This document shows positions 34,513 to 45,491 of a stretch of DNA of 64,000 nucleotides, in pieces. Origin of the DNA: Pseudoluteimonas sp047602125 (GTDB lineage: Bacteria; Pseudomonadota; Gammaproteobacteria; Xanthomonadales; Xanthomonadaceae). The stretch spans positions 744,001-808,000 of the forward strand of contig JASGIB010000001.1 of the NCBI GenBank assembly GCA_047602125.1, read 5' to 3'. The notes under the pieces were generated by a model. That model searched no databases. It was not told the origin of the DNA and saw only the letters and a list, made by a program, of their open reading frames with translations. Both the position numbers and the translations under genes were made by a program. Numbering within the stretch: the first letter of the stretch is position 1; each line of letters starts with the position of its first letter.

Positions 34513-35459
34513 ACCTGCGCGACCTCAAGTACCTCGTGGCGCTGGCGGACCACCGCCATTTCGGCAAGGCCGCCGACGCCAGCTTCGTCAGCCAGCCGAC
34601 GCTGTCGACCCAGATCAAGAAGCTGGAGGAAGAACTCGGCGTGGCGCTGGTCGAACGCGCGCCGCGCAAGGTGATGCTGACTCCGGTCGGGCGCGAAGTG
34701 GTCGAGCGCGCGCGGAAGATCATCGCCGAGGTCGATCAGATGGGCGAAGTCGCGCGACGCAGCCGCGACCCGGAGGCCGGCACCGTGCGCCTCGGCCTGT
34801 TCCCCACGCTAGGCCCCTACCTGCTTCCGCACGTGGTGCCGCGCATTCGTCGTCGCTTCCCGCAGCTGGAACTGCTGCTGGTCGAGGAAAAGAGCGACGT
34901 GCTGCTGCGGCGCCTGCGCGAAGGCGCGCTCGATGCCGCGCTGCTCGCCTTGCCGCTGCACGACGACCAGTTGCACGCGGAATTCCTGTTCGAGGAACCC
35001 TTCCTGCTCGCGGTGCCGGAATCGCATCCGCTCGCCGCACGCGGGTCGCTCGCGCTCGACGACCTGTCCTCGCAAACCCTGCTGCTGCTGGAAGACGGCC
35101 ATTGCCTGCGCGACCAGGCGCTGGACGTTTGCCGCACCGCCGGCGCCGGCGAAAACGGCGGCTTCCGCGCGACCAGCCTGGAAACGCTGCGGCAGATGGT
35201 CGCGGCGAACGTCGGCGTGACCCTGTTGCCGTCGCTGGCGGTGAAGCCGCCGGTGGCTCAATCCGACGCGATCCGCCTGCTGCCGTTCCACGACCCGCAG
35301 CCGAGCCGGCGCATCGCGATGGCATGGCGCCGCAGCTCGGCGATGTCCGCGTTCCTGATGCAGCTCGCCGGCGAATTCAAGCGACTGCCGCAGGAACTGC
35401 TTGCGGCCGAATCGCCGTCGTCGAAAAAACCGCGTGCATCGAAGGGCAAGCGCGTCTAG
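34509..35459 (+). CDS. oxyR: Peroxide-sensing LysR regulator OxyR
   Basis: A 316-residue LysR-type regulator. The wHTH is HFGKAADASFVSQPTLSTQIKKLE (described at residues 17-40). The sensing cysteines fall at Cys199 and Cys208 in EDGHCLRDQALDVC, matching the E. coli OxyR numbering, with the upstream QTLLLLEDGHC typical. H2O2 is known to form the 199-208 disulfide that activates transcription of ahpC and related genes. Encoded downstream of ahpCF, an arrangement known from Xanthomonas, consistent with self-linked regulation through the promoter at 31679-31735. Confidence 0.95.
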   Translation: MNLRDLKYLVALADHRHFGKAADASFVSQPTLSTQIKKLEEELGVALVERAPRKVMLTPVGREVVERARKIIAEVDQMGEVARRSRDPEAGTVRLGLFPTLGPYLLPHVVPRIRRRFPQLELLLVEEKSDVLLRRLREGALDAALLALPLHDDQLHAEFLFEEPFLLAVPESHPLAARGSLALDDLSSQTLLLLEDGHCLRDQALDVCRTAGAGENGGFRATSLETLRQMVAANVGVTLLPSLAVKPPVAQSDAIRLLPFHDPQPSRRIAMAWRRSSAMSAFLMQLAGEFKRLPQELLAAESPSSKKPRASKGKRV

Positions 35460-35462
35460 CTT
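35457..35462 (+). promoter_or_regulatory. Putative -10 hexamer overlapping the oxyR stop
   Basis: TAGCTT contains the oxyR TAG stop and ends 6 nt (gcgcgg) before the ATG at 35469, predicting an independent leaderless mRNA for the downstream gene. Confidence 0.45.
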
Positions 35463-35468
35463 GCGCGG

Positions 35469-36116
35469 ATGAACCTGCGCAACGCCCTCATCGCGATGGT
35501 CGTGCTCGGCCTTGCCGGCTGGTGGTTTTCGCCGCATTCGCCGCGGGTGCCCGCGCCGCCGAAACATGCCGATGCCGCCGCCTACACCGATTGCCCATTG
35601 CCGCCGCTGGTCGCGCGCGGCCAGCCGCCGCTGCAGAGCGAGGTGCCCGCCTCGCTCGCGCCGTTCCGGCTCGAGGGCGCGAACCTGCAACCGCTCGCCG
35701 GCTTCAGCGTCGATGCGCGCGTGCTCTCGCGCGAGGATTACAGCTTCGGCCGCGAAGCCGATTACTCGCCCACCGACCTCGCGCTCGGCTGGGGTCGCAT
35801 GGGGGATGACGCCGTGCTTGATCGTCTCGATATCAGCCAATCCTCGCGCTGGTACCACTATCGCTGGCGCGGCGATCCGCCCATTCCACCCCGGGAGATC
35901 ATCCAATCGAGCGCGAACATGCACATGATCCCGTCGGATGCGACGGTCGCTTCCGCGCTGCACGACGTGAAACCCGGCCAACGCGTGCGCATCGACGGCT
36001 GGCTGGTGCAGGTCGACGCCAACGACGGCTGGCACTGGCGCAGTTCGACCACCCGCGAGGACACTGGCGACGGCGCCTGCGAAGTGGTCTACGTCTGCGC
36101 CATTTCCCGCGAATAA
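35469..36116 (+). CDS. Conserved hypothetical with N-terminal anchor
   Basis: A 215-residue protein with one N-terminal membrane helix (ALIAMVVLGLAGWWF). The soluble domain contains DCPLPPLVARGQPPLQ, FSVDARVLSREDYSFGREADYSPTDLALGWGRM, SRWYHYRWRGDPP and IIQSSANMHMIP, and ends with a Cys (VVYVCAISRE). It is a recurrent conserved unknown in xanthomonads, but I know no function. It follows oxyR by 9 nt; position is where the reported orfX sits after oxyR in Xanthomonas, but equivalence is not established. Confidence 0.75.
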   Translation: MNLRNALIAMVVLGLAGWWFSPHSPRVPAPPKHADAAAYTDCPLPPLVARGQPPLQSEVPASLAPFRLEGANLQPLAGFSVDARVLSREDYSFGREADYSPTDLALGWGRMGDDAVLDRLDISQSSRWYHYRWRGDPPIPPREIIQSSANMHMIPSDATVASALHDVKPGQRVRIDGWLVQVDANDGWHWRSSTTREDTGDGACEVVYVCAISRE

Positions 36117-36147
36117 CGGCGTTGCGCGTCGCACGGGGGTTTGCGCC

Positions 36148-37128
36148 ATGAAACCGTTCTTGCCGATCTGTGCGCTGGCCTGCGCCCTGCTCGCCCCGCC
36201 CGCCGTCGCCGCGTCGGATGAAGTCGACATCGTCTTCGTCGGCGACGTGATGGTCGCGGAAATCCCGGGCGAGTTGATCGCCAAGGGCATCGATCCGTTC
36301 GAGCCGTTCAATGCCCTCCTGCAGAAGCACGACCTGCGCATCGGCAACCTCGAATGCGTGGTCGCCACCGGCGGCACCGCCGAGGCCAAGCCCTTCACCT
36401 TCCGCGCCGATCCGGGCGTGCTGCCGGTGCTGAAGAAGCACTTCGATGCGATGTCGGTGGCGAACAACCATTCCGGCGATTTCGGCAAGGTCGCGTTCGC
36501 CGAGGAACTCGGGTTGATGCGCACGGCCGGCTTGCCGTACTTCGGCGGAGGCGACGACCTGGCCGAAGCGCACAGGCCGGTGATCCTCGAACGCAACGGC
36601 CTGCGCATCGCGCTGCTGGGCTACGTCGAGTTCAAGCCGCGTTCGTTCGAAGCCGGCGCGCACCTGCCCGGCGTGGCTTGGAGCGGCGAGGACGACCAGG
36701 TGATCGAAGACATCGCCGCCGCGCGCCGGGATTACCACGCGGACATCGTGATCCCGTACATGCACTGGGGCTGGGAAGAGGAACCGAATCCCAGCCCACG
36801 CCTGCGCGAATTCGCGCGGCGGATGATCGACGCCGGCGCCGACATGGTGGTCGGCGGCCATCCGCACGTGACCCAGGGCGCGGAAATGTACAAGGGCAAG
36901 CCGATCGTCTACAGCCTCGGCAATTTCCTGTTCAACAGCTTCGATACCGAAGCGACGACGACGGGCTGGGTGCTGTCGGCGCGGATCGGCCGCGACGGCG
37001 TGCGCGAATGGCGCACCTACGTGGCGAAACTCGACGGCGACGGCGTGCCGCATCCCGCGTTCGACCAACCGAGTCCCTGCGGCCACGCGGGCGATGCGAG
37101 CGTCAGCACATGCAGGGGCGCGCCATGA
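36148..37128 (+). CDS. CapA-family putative metallophosphatase
   Basis: A 326-residue exported protein with a signal peptide (PICALACALLAPPAVAA). The CapA/PgsA fold motifs are IVFVGDVMVAEIPGELIAKG, NLECVVATGG, SVANNHSGDFGKVAFAEEL (Asn-His), VIPYMHWGWEEEPN and VVGGHPHVTQGAEMYKGKPIVYSLGNFLFNS (His-Pro-His), all typical of calcineurin-like metal sites. CapA proteins are linked to poly-glutamate or capsule polymers, but no capBC genes are adjacent, so the substrate is unknown. Its stop overlaps the next start. Confidence 0.88.
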   Translation: MKPFLPICALACALLAPPAVAASDEVDIVFVGDVMVAEIPGELIAKGIDPFEPFNALLQKHDLRIGNLECVVATGGTAEAKPFTFRADPGVLPVLKKHFDAMSVANNHSGDFGKVAFAEELGLMRTAGLPYFGGGDDLAEAHRPVILERNGLRIALLGYVEFKPRSFEAGAHLPGVAWSGEDDQVIEDIAAARRDYHADIVIPYMHWGWEEEPNPSPRLREFARRMIDAGADMVVGGHPHVTQGAEMYKGKPIVYSLGNFLFNSFDTEATTTGWVLSARIGRDGVREWRTYVAKLDGDGVPHPAFDQPSPCGHAGDASVSTCRGAP

Positions 37129-37519
37129 AACGCAGCCTCGTGATCGCCCTGCTCGCATTCGCATGCACCGACGCGATGGCGTCCGGCGTGCGTTGCCACG
37201 TGGTCTACGGCGGCGAAAACTTCACCATCGACGCCACGCCGACCCGCGACCCGTATCGCGTCGAAAGAACGAAGATCGGGAAGTATTTCGAATTCAAGCT
37301 GGTCTACGCGAAATCGCCGGTCACCGGCGAATCGATCAAGGCGTACGTCTATGGCGTTTCGACCGGCACGCCCGTGCCAATCCACGCCGCGACATGGCGC
37401 CCGCCGTTCGATGCGCGCACGCAGGCATGGGGATTCACCGGCTACCACTCGGTCTACGAACCGAGCAAGAGCAGCGAATTCCAGTACTGGTGCCAGTACT
37501 TCCCCGGCGAAGTGCCGGC

Positions 37520-38191
<672 letters not shown>

Positions 38192-38249
38192 GTCGTTCTC
38201 CTCGCGTGGGGTGCGTTCGATGTGCGGGCGAACCCGCGCCGATCAAGCG

Positions 38250-39200
38250 TCAAGCGATGGGTTCGGGAATCGGCCGCCGCCTCATCCCGGCGACGAAGAT
38301 CCCGGCCAGCGACAAGCCCAGGCCCAGCCATTCGCGCCCACTGGCGTCGTGGCGGAGCACCAGCACGTCGAGCAGGAACGCGACCAGCGGCTGCAACAGC
38401 AGCAGCAGGCCGACCAGGGTCACCGGCAGGCGCGCCATGGCCCGCGAGATCAGGCTCCAGGCCAGGCAATGGCCGATGCCGGCCAGCACCAGCAGGATGG
38501 CCAGCGTGCGCAGGTCGGGGATGGCGAAGGAATGGCCTTCGGCGCGGACGATGCCGCCCAGCAGCAGCGCGGTGCCTAACGCGGCGAAGCACAGCACCTG
38601 TTCGGTCGAGGCCGCGCCGGGCGCGTCGCAATCGGCATCGGACTGGGTGCGCTTCAGGCCGAGGTTGTAGACCGCGTAACAGACGCCGGTACCAAGCCCC
38701 AGCCACACGCCCCAGCGGTATCCGGACGGCAGCGAAGCCCAGTCCCCGCCGAGCAGCAGCCACAGGCCGAACGCGGCCAGCGCCAGCCCGGCGACGAAGG
38801 CCGCGCCGATGCGTTCGCCGAACAGCAGGGCCCCGGCCAGGGCCATGAAGAACACCTGCGCGTTGCCGAGCAGGGTGGCGAGGCCGGGTCCGACGATCAG
38901 GATGCTGCGGTGCCAGAGCCAGAGGTCGGCGGCGAAGGCGCAGGCCGGGAGCGCCAGCCGCGCCCAGGCCCTCGCGGGGATCGGCTTCCAGCCGCGACGC
39001 AGGCTGACGAGGATCGCGAAGATGGCGGCGGCCAGCGCCATGCGCCAGAACGCGGACACGGTCGGCGGCAAGCCGCTGATGCGCACCATCAGGCCGTTGC
39101 TGCCGATCAGGCAGGCGCCGAGCAGCATGCGCGCGAGCGCGGTTCGGCGCTGCGCGTCGGCGCCGCCGGGAAGTTCGTCGACCGGCGTCGCCATGCCCAT
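38250..39200 (-). CDS. EamA-family DMT transporter
   Basis: A 316-residue protein with ten membrane segments in two EamA repeats, RhaT/YdcZ type. The first repeat starts with ARMLLGACLIGSNGLMVRISGLPPTVSAFWRMALA (described only), and the second has LLLGGIVRAEGHSFAIP and AILLVLAGIGHCLAWSLI. Amino-acid or metabolite efflux is the usual family role, substrate unknown. I chose the first ATG at 39200, because TATGCT lies exactly 6 nt upstream. The ATG at 39194 is a possible alternative. Confidence 0.87.
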   Translation of the reverse strand: MGMATPVDELPGGADAQRRTALARMLLGACLIGSNGLMVRISGLPPTVSAFWRMALAAAIFAILVSLRRGWKPIPARAWARLALPACAFAADLWLWHRSILIVGPGLATLLGNAQVFFMALAGALLFGERIGAAFVAGLALAAFGLWLLLGGDWASLPSGYRWGVWLGLGTGVCYAVYNLGLKRTQSDADCDAPGAASTEQVLCFAALGTALLLGGIVRAEGHSFAIPDLRTLAILLVLAGIGHCLAWSLISRAMARLPVTLVGLLLLLQPLVAFLLDVLVLRHDASGREWLGLGLSLAGIFVAGMRRRPIPEPIA

Positions 39201-39206
39201 GCGCGC

Positions 39207-39212
39207 AGCATA
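39207..39212 (-). promoter_or_regulatory. Putative -10 hexamer before the EamA ATG
   Basis: TATGCT on the minus strand, 6 nt (gcgcgc), then ATG at 39200. Minus-strand example of the window's leaderless geometry. Confidence 0.45.
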
Positions 39213-39270
39213 ACCGCGGGCACCGGCGCGCAGACGCTAAACTGCGCGCCTTCCCACGAACGTCCCGCGC

Positions 39271-41006
<1,736 letters not shown>

Positions 41007-41007
<1 letters not shown>

Positions 41008-41582
41008 TGCTGTACGCCCAGGTCCACCTCACGCTTCCGGCCTGGGTGCACGAGGCGGTGGACACCACGCGCGTCCATGCCTCCGACGCCGACAAGGTTT
41101 CGCTCGCCATCGCATTGTCGAAGCGCAACGTCGACGAAGAGAGCGGCGGCCCGTTCGGCGCGGCCGTGTTCGGCCCGGACGACAGGATCATCGCCGTCGG
41201 CGTGAACCGCGTCGTGCCGCATTCCTGTTCGGTCGCGCACGCGGAAATGCTGGCCTACATGCTGGCGCAGGGCCGCACGCAGCGCTTGCGCCTGAACCGC
41301 GACGCCGACGACAACGCGATCGGCCCGATCACGCTCGCGACTTCCTCGCAGCCCTGCTGCCAGTGCTATGGCGCGACGGTCTGGGCCGGCATCGACCGGC
41401 TGCTGATCGGCGCACGCGCGGAAGACGTGATGGCATTGACCGAATTCGACGAGGGCCCGCTGCCGGCGGACTGGGTCGGCGAACTCGACGCGCGCGGCAT
41501 CGAAGTCGTGCGCGACATCGAACGCGACGCCGCGCGCGCCGTGCTGCGTGCCTACGGCGAAGCCGGCGGCGCGCGTTACTGA
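41007..41582 (+). CDS. Nucleoside deaminase family protein
   Basis: A 191-residue zinc-dependent CMP/dCMP-type deaminase. The catalytic zinc motif is SVAHAEMLAYM (His-Ala-Glu) with the partner SSQPCCQCYGATVW (two Cys), and FGAAVFGPDDRIIAVGVNRV is the substrate-side strand. TadA/guanine-deaminase relatives share these motifs, so the true substrate is open. It starts within the glnS stop (TGATG), making co-translation likely. Confidence 0.87.
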
Positions 41583-41695
41583 ACGCACGGTTCACGCACG
41601 CCAGCCGCCCGTTCAGTCGCGGTTTCGGCGTTTTAACCCGGCCTTGATCGACGCGGTCGTAGCGTGCGGTCTCCACCGCCCACGGAGGCCGCACC

Positions 41696-42295
41696 ATGAA
41701 GACGCACATCCGCAATACGCAGCGACTGCTGCCGATCGCCCTGCTCGCCGCGATGGCGTGCGCGCCGGCGTTCGCGCAAAGCACCGACGCGCAGGTCGAA
41801 ACGCAGACCGACGCCCAATCCAAGTCCGCGACCAACGATGCGACGCAGGCCGACCAGTCGGCACAGGACGCGTCTGCCGCCGCGAACGCCGCGGTGAAGG
41901 CGAGCATGGCGCCAGCCCCGACCGCCGAGGCCGCGACGGCCGCCGCCAACCAGGCTTCGGCCGCGCAAGCCTCTGCTGCCATGGCGCAACAGGCCGCGAC
42001 GGATGCGCAGGCCGGCGCGGAGCAGGCCCAGGCCGCGAACGCGGTCGCGAACTACGGCGTGAACAAGGGCGATGCGTCCGCGCAGGCCAGCATGGGCGCC
42101 GCTAACGCCGCTTCGGCGGCGAGCGATGCGCAGGCCGCCGCGGCATCCGCCCAAGATGCGGCGAACGCCGCGCAGGCTGCGATGACGCCGCCGCCCCAAC
42201 CGCAGGTTGCCGTCACCTATAGGCAGACCGTGGTGATCCGTTCGGTCCCGAGCGGCCAGAGCGTGACGCTGACGGTTCCCGCCAACGGCAATTGA
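41696..42295 (+). CDS. Secreted Ala/Gln-rich low-complexity protein
   Basis: A 199-residue protein. A signal peptide (LLPIALLAAMACAPAFAQS) precedes about 130 residues dominated by Ala, Gln, Ser and Asp with coiled-coil-like stretches (DQSAQDASAAANAAVKASM, SAASDAQAAAASAQDAANAA). The C-terminal segment changes character: VAVTYRQTVVIRSVPSGQSVTLTVPANGN-like beta text, quoted in part. CGGAGG at 41682-41687 is a good ribosome binding site. Possibly a periplasmic or surface filament protein; no homologue recognised. Confidence 0.72.
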   Translation: MKTHIRNTQRLLPIALLAAMACAPAFAQSTDAQVETQTDAQSKSATNDATQADQSAQDASAAANAAVKASMAPAPTAEAATAAANQASAAQASAAMAQQAATDAQAGAEQAQAANAVANYGVNKGDASAQASMGAANAASAASDAQAAAASAQDAANAAQAAMTPPPQPQVAVTYRQTVVIRSVPSGQSVTLTVPANGN

Positions 42296-42312
42296 TCCCG
42301 GAACGCTGGTTC

Positions 42313-42342
42313 GAACGCCCCGCATCGCGGGGCGTTCTTTTT
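42313..42342 (+). terminator. Rho-independent terminator
   Basis: GAACGCCCCGC (42313-42323) pairs with GCGGGGCGTTC (42327-42337), loop ATC, then TTTTT. It lies 17 nt after the stop of the Ala-rich gene and 10 nt before the facing UbiH-type stop. Confidence 0.88.
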
Positions 42343-42351
42343 ACGTACGGA

Positions 42352-43527
42352 TCAGAGCCCCGAGGCGCGGCGCCAGAGCGCGGACGCCACCGGCGGCAGG
42401 CGCCCGGCGATGCCGAGCGCATGGCCACGCAACAGCGTGGGCCAGAGCGCGTCGTTGCTGTAGACGCGATTGATCGCGTCGAATGCATGCGCCGACAGCG
42501 CGTTCTCGCTGCGACGCTGCCGTGCCCAGCGCTGCAGCCGGTGCGCCGCATCCCATGCGAGTCGCCGCGATTGCGCATCGGCAATGGAATCGCGCAACGC
42601 GGCCACGTCGCGCAGGCCGAGGTTCACGCCCTGCCCCGCGAGCGGATGCACCACGTGCGCGGCATCGCCGGCCAGGAGCACGCGGCCTTCGCGTATTCGA
42701 TCCGCGAGCTGGCGGCGCAACGGGAACGCCGCGCGCTTCGAGGCGACATGCGCCGTGCCGAGGCGCGCCTGGAATGCGGCCGTGAGTTCCTCGCCGAACG
42801 CGTCGTCGTCCAGCGCCAGCACGCGCGCGGCTTCCTCGTCCGGCAAGCTCCAGACGATGGAACTGAGTCCGTCGCTGCAGGGCAGGAACGCCAGCGGCCC
42901 GCCGGGCAGGAAACGCTGCCATGCCGTGCCCTCGTGCGGCAATGCGGTTTCGACGTAAGCGACCACGCCGCGTTGCGAATAATCGTGCGCATCGACTTCG
43001 ACGCCGGCGAGCGCACGCAGCGCCGAATCGCCGCCATCGGCCGCGACCGCGATGCGTGCCTCGATGCCGCGGCCCGAATCCAGGACGAGTCCGGCGCCAC
43101 GCTCGTCCTGCACCAGCGATTCGACCTTCGCCGGACACAACACTTCGACGCCGGCCGCCGGCAACGCCGACCACAATCGATCCACGAGCAGGCCGTGTTC
43201 GACGATCCAGCCGAGTTCGTGCCGGCCCAGCGCATCGGCATCGATGGCGAGTTCGCCGCCGCCGGCCGCGTCCCACACCCGCATGCGCCGGTACGGTTCG
43301 GCCCGCGCATCGCGCACCGGCTTCCAGACGCCGAGCGCATCGAGCAGCGCGGCGTTGTCGGGCGCGAACGCGTACACGCGCAGGTCGCGCTGCGCCGCGT
43401 TCCAGCGCGGCGGTTCGCACGCCTCGACCAGTACGACATCGAGGCCAAGCCTGGCCAACGCGAGCGCGCAGGCCGCACCGACCACGCCGCCGCCGACCAC
43501 GACCGCGTCGCGCAGGCCGCGCGTCAC
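42352..43527 (-). CDS. FAD monooxygenase, UbiH/UbiF/VisC family
   Basis: A 391-residue flavoprotein. The FAD-binding dinucleotide fold is AVVVGGGVVGAACALALARLG near residue 8, the second FAD site is VLLAGDAAHVVHPLAGQGVNLGLRDV near 280, and DG motif text is AVAADGGDSALR near 150. These are Ubi hydroxylases in aerobic ubiquinone synthesis; assignment to UbiF versus UbiI cannot be made here. The start is a GTG overlapping the stop of the second family member upstream (GTGA), so both are expressed together. Confidence 0.9.
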   Translation of the reverse strand: MTRGLRDAVVVGGGVVGAACALALARLGLDVVLVEACEPPRWNAAQRDLRVYAFAPDNAALLDALGVWKPVRDARAEPYRRMRVWDAAGGGELAIDADALGRHELGWIVEHGLLVDRLWSALPAAGVEVLCPAKVESLVQDERGAGLVLDSGRGIEARIAVAADGGDSALRALAGVEVDAHDYSQRGVVAYVETALPHEGTAWQRFLPGGPLAFLPCSDGLSSIVWSLPDEEAARVLALDDDAFGEELTAAFQARLGTAHVASKRAAFPLRRQLADRIREGRVLLAGDAAHVVHPLAGQGVNLGLRDVAALRDSIADAQSRRLAWDAAHRLQRWARQRRSENALSAHAFDAINRVYSNDALWPTLLRGHALGIAGRLPPVASALWRRASGL

Positions 43528-44747
43528 GCGCGTCCCCGGCACAAGGCCGGCACGTCGCCGCGATAGCCCATCGCCCCACCGACGATCCTCGCCTGCAGCG
43601 AGGGCGAACGATCGGCCGCGAGCCAACCCAGCGCACGCAGGGCCGACACATCTTCGTTCGACGTGAATCGCGCCAATCCGTCGGAGAACGCGAGCGTGCG
43701 TTCGCGGTCTTCGCGCCGACGTTGCGCATGGCGTTCGAGCAAGTCGCCGGAAACCGCATCGATGCCCTCGGCCTCGAGCATTTCCGCCAGGGTCAGCGCA
43801 TCGCGCAAACCGAGGTTGAAGCCCTGCGCGCCGACCGGATGCAGGCTTTGCGCCGCGTTGCCGACCAGCACCGCGCGCGGCGCGTGCAGGGTGTTCGCGA
43901 CGATGCGCTGCGCCGGATACGCGCTGCGCGGGCCGATGTCGGTGAACCTTCCGGCACGCCAGCCGAAGGCGCGCTGCACGCGTGCGAGGAAAGCGCCGTC
44001 GTCGAGCGCGGCGACTTCGTCGGCTTCGTTTTCCGCGACCGCATGCACCAGGCCGTAATGGCGATCGCCGCGCGGCAACAGCGCGGTCGGGCCATGGTCG
44101 CCGAAGCGTTCCCAGGCGGTGCCGTCGGGCGCGCGTTCCGCGCGCAGGCGCGCGACGAACAGGCGTTGGCCGTAATCGTGGCGTTGCGCGCCGATGCCGA
44201 GCGCATTGCGCACCGCGCTGTCGCTGCCGTCGGCGGCGACCAGCAGGCGCGCCGAAAGCATGGATTCGCCGGAATCGCCGGCGATGCGGATGCGGCTCCA
44301 TTCCGGATCTGGTTCACCAAAGCCGAGGAAACGCGCGGGCCGGTGGCGAACGAGTTTCGGCAGGGATTGCAGGCGCGCTTCCAGCGCATCGCCGAGGTCG
44401 CGCGCGACCACCACCCGGCCGAAGGCCTCGCGCCCATGGTCTTCGGCACGCAACAGCAACCGGCCGAAGTCCCCATTGCGACTGGCGTGGATGCGGCGGA
44501 TCGCGCCGCTGGGCGCGCGCAGCGCTGGCAATACGCCGAGCGCAGCTAGCGCGTTGATGCTGGCTTCGGCGAGGCTGAGGTTGCGCTGATCGAACACCTC
44601 CGGCAGGCGCGCGGCCGGCGTGGCTTCGACCATGGCGACATCGAGGCCGCTGCGTTCCAGCGCGAGCGCGAGGCTGGCGCCGACCAGTCCGCCGCCGACG
44701 ATGACGACGTCGTGGCTGCCGGCGTTGGCGGGGTCGTGGGGGGCCAT
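43524..44747 (-). CDS. ubiH: 2-polyprenyl-6-methoxyphenol hydroxylase-like flavoprotein
   Basis: A 407-residue UbiH-family protein. FAD site: DVVIVGGGLVGASLALALERSG near residue 13. DG motif: LLVAADGSDSAVRNALG. GD motif: VLVGNAAQSLHPVGAQGFNLGLRDALTLAE, where the usual GDAAH is GNAAQ, a common variant in UbiH. Likely ubiquinone ring hydroxylation at C6. It is the upstream member of the tandem pair and diverges from the membrane protein at 44792. Confidence 0.87.
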   Translation of the reverse strand: MAPHDPANAGSHDVVIVGGGLVGASLALALERSGLDVAMVEATPAARLPEVFDQRNLSLAEASINALAALGVLPALRAPSGAIRRIHASRNGDFGRLLLRAEDHGREAFGRVVVARDLGDALEARLQSLPKLVRHRPARFLGFGEPDPEWSRIRIAGDSGESMLSARLLVAADGSDSAVRNALGIGAQRHDYGQRLFVARLRAERAPDGTAWERFGDHGPTALLPRGDRHYGLVHAVAENEADEVAALDDGAFLARVQRAFGWRAGRFTDIGPRSAYPAQRIVANTLHAPRAVLVGNAAQSLHPVGAQGFNLGLRDALTLAEMLEAEGIDAVSGDLLERHAQRRREDRERTLAFSDGLARFTSNEDVSALRALGWLAADRSPSLQARIVGGAMGYRGDVPALCRGRA

Positions 44748-44791
44748 TGCGTTATGCTAGCGGTTCCCGTGAAAAACAGACGCGCACGACG

Positions 44792-45388
44792 ATGAACCGC
44801 CCCGCCCCTGCCACCAGTTTCGCCCCCGGCCCGCTGCTGCTGGCCGCGCTGATCTTCGTCGCCGCGCTGACGCGCCTGCTGCCGCATCCGCCGAACTTCT
44901 CGCCGGTCGAGGCCATCGCGCTGTTCGGTGGCGCGTATTTCGCCTCGCGCACATGGGCCGTGCTCGTGCCGCTGGCGGGTCTGTTGCTCTCCGATCTCGT
45001 GCTGGGCGCGATGAACGGCGGCACCTACCTGCAGTACTTCAGCACCGCGACCTACCTGCCCAGCCTGCTCGCGATCTACGCCTGCGTCGCGCTGTGCAGC
45101 GTGCTCGGCTTCGGCCTGCGCGGACGCGTCAGTGGTGCGCGCGTGCTCGGCTATTCGCTCGCCGGCTCGGTGCTGTTCTTCCTGCTCAGCAATTTCGCCA
45201 CCTGGTTGACCGCCGTCGTCGTCCCGGGCTATCCCGCCTGCAATACCGGCCTGGCCGCTTGCTACGTCGCCGGCATTCCGTTCTTCCAGTGGACCGTGCT
45301 CGGCACGCTGTTCTACTCGGCGCTGCTGTTCGGCGGCTTCGCCCTGCTGCGCCGGAAGCTGCCGGCGCTGCGCGCGCAGACGGTGTAA
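44792..45388 (+). CDS. DUF6580-type membrane protein
   Basis: A 198-residue protein with five or six hydrophobic segments (LLLAALIFVAALTRLLP, TWAVLVPLAGLLLSDLVLG, LPSLLAIYACVALCSVLGF, GYSLAGSVLFFLLSNFATWL, WTVLGTLFYSALLFGGFALL). NFSPVEAIALFGGAYF and the pair PACNTGLAACY are features I associate with the DUF6580 family. Function unknown. The ATG at 44792 is chosen because it is followed by the predicted TM start; upstream codons contain no conserved sequence. Confidence 0.8.
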   Translation: MNRPAPATSFAPGPLLLAALIFVAALTRLLPHPPNFSPVEAIALFGGAYFASRTWAVLVPLAGLLLSDLVLGAMNGGTYLQYFSTATYLPSLLAIYACVALCSVLGFGLRGRVSGARVLGYSLAGSVLFFLLSNFATWLTAVVVPGYPACNTGLAACYVAGIPFFQWTVLGTLFYSALLFGGFALLRRKLPALRAQTV

Positions 45389-45390
45389 GA

Positions 45391-45480
45391 GCGAGGAACG
45401 AGAGGAGAGAAACGAGGAACGAGTAAAAGCCCGGGAACCGATCCAGACACTCGTTTCTCGTTCCTCATCACTCGTTCCTA
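45391..45480. repeat. Degenerate GAGGAACGAG repeats with inverted copies
   Basis: Between the DUF6580 gene and the adenosyltransferase gene. Rightward copies near 45393-45424 (GAGGAACGAG, AACGAGGAACGAGT) face complementary copies near 45449-45480 (ACTCGTTTCTCGTTCCTC, ACTCGTTCCT). The arms are imperfectly complementary and could form a long hairpin. Confidence 0.55.
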
Positions 45481-45491
45481 AATTTTCTGCC

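Noticed and set aside
45389..45491. Cobalamin riboswitch before the adenosyltransferase gene
   Set aside because: The leader consists of short degenerate GAGGAACGAG repeats; no B12-box (GCCACTG) is seen.
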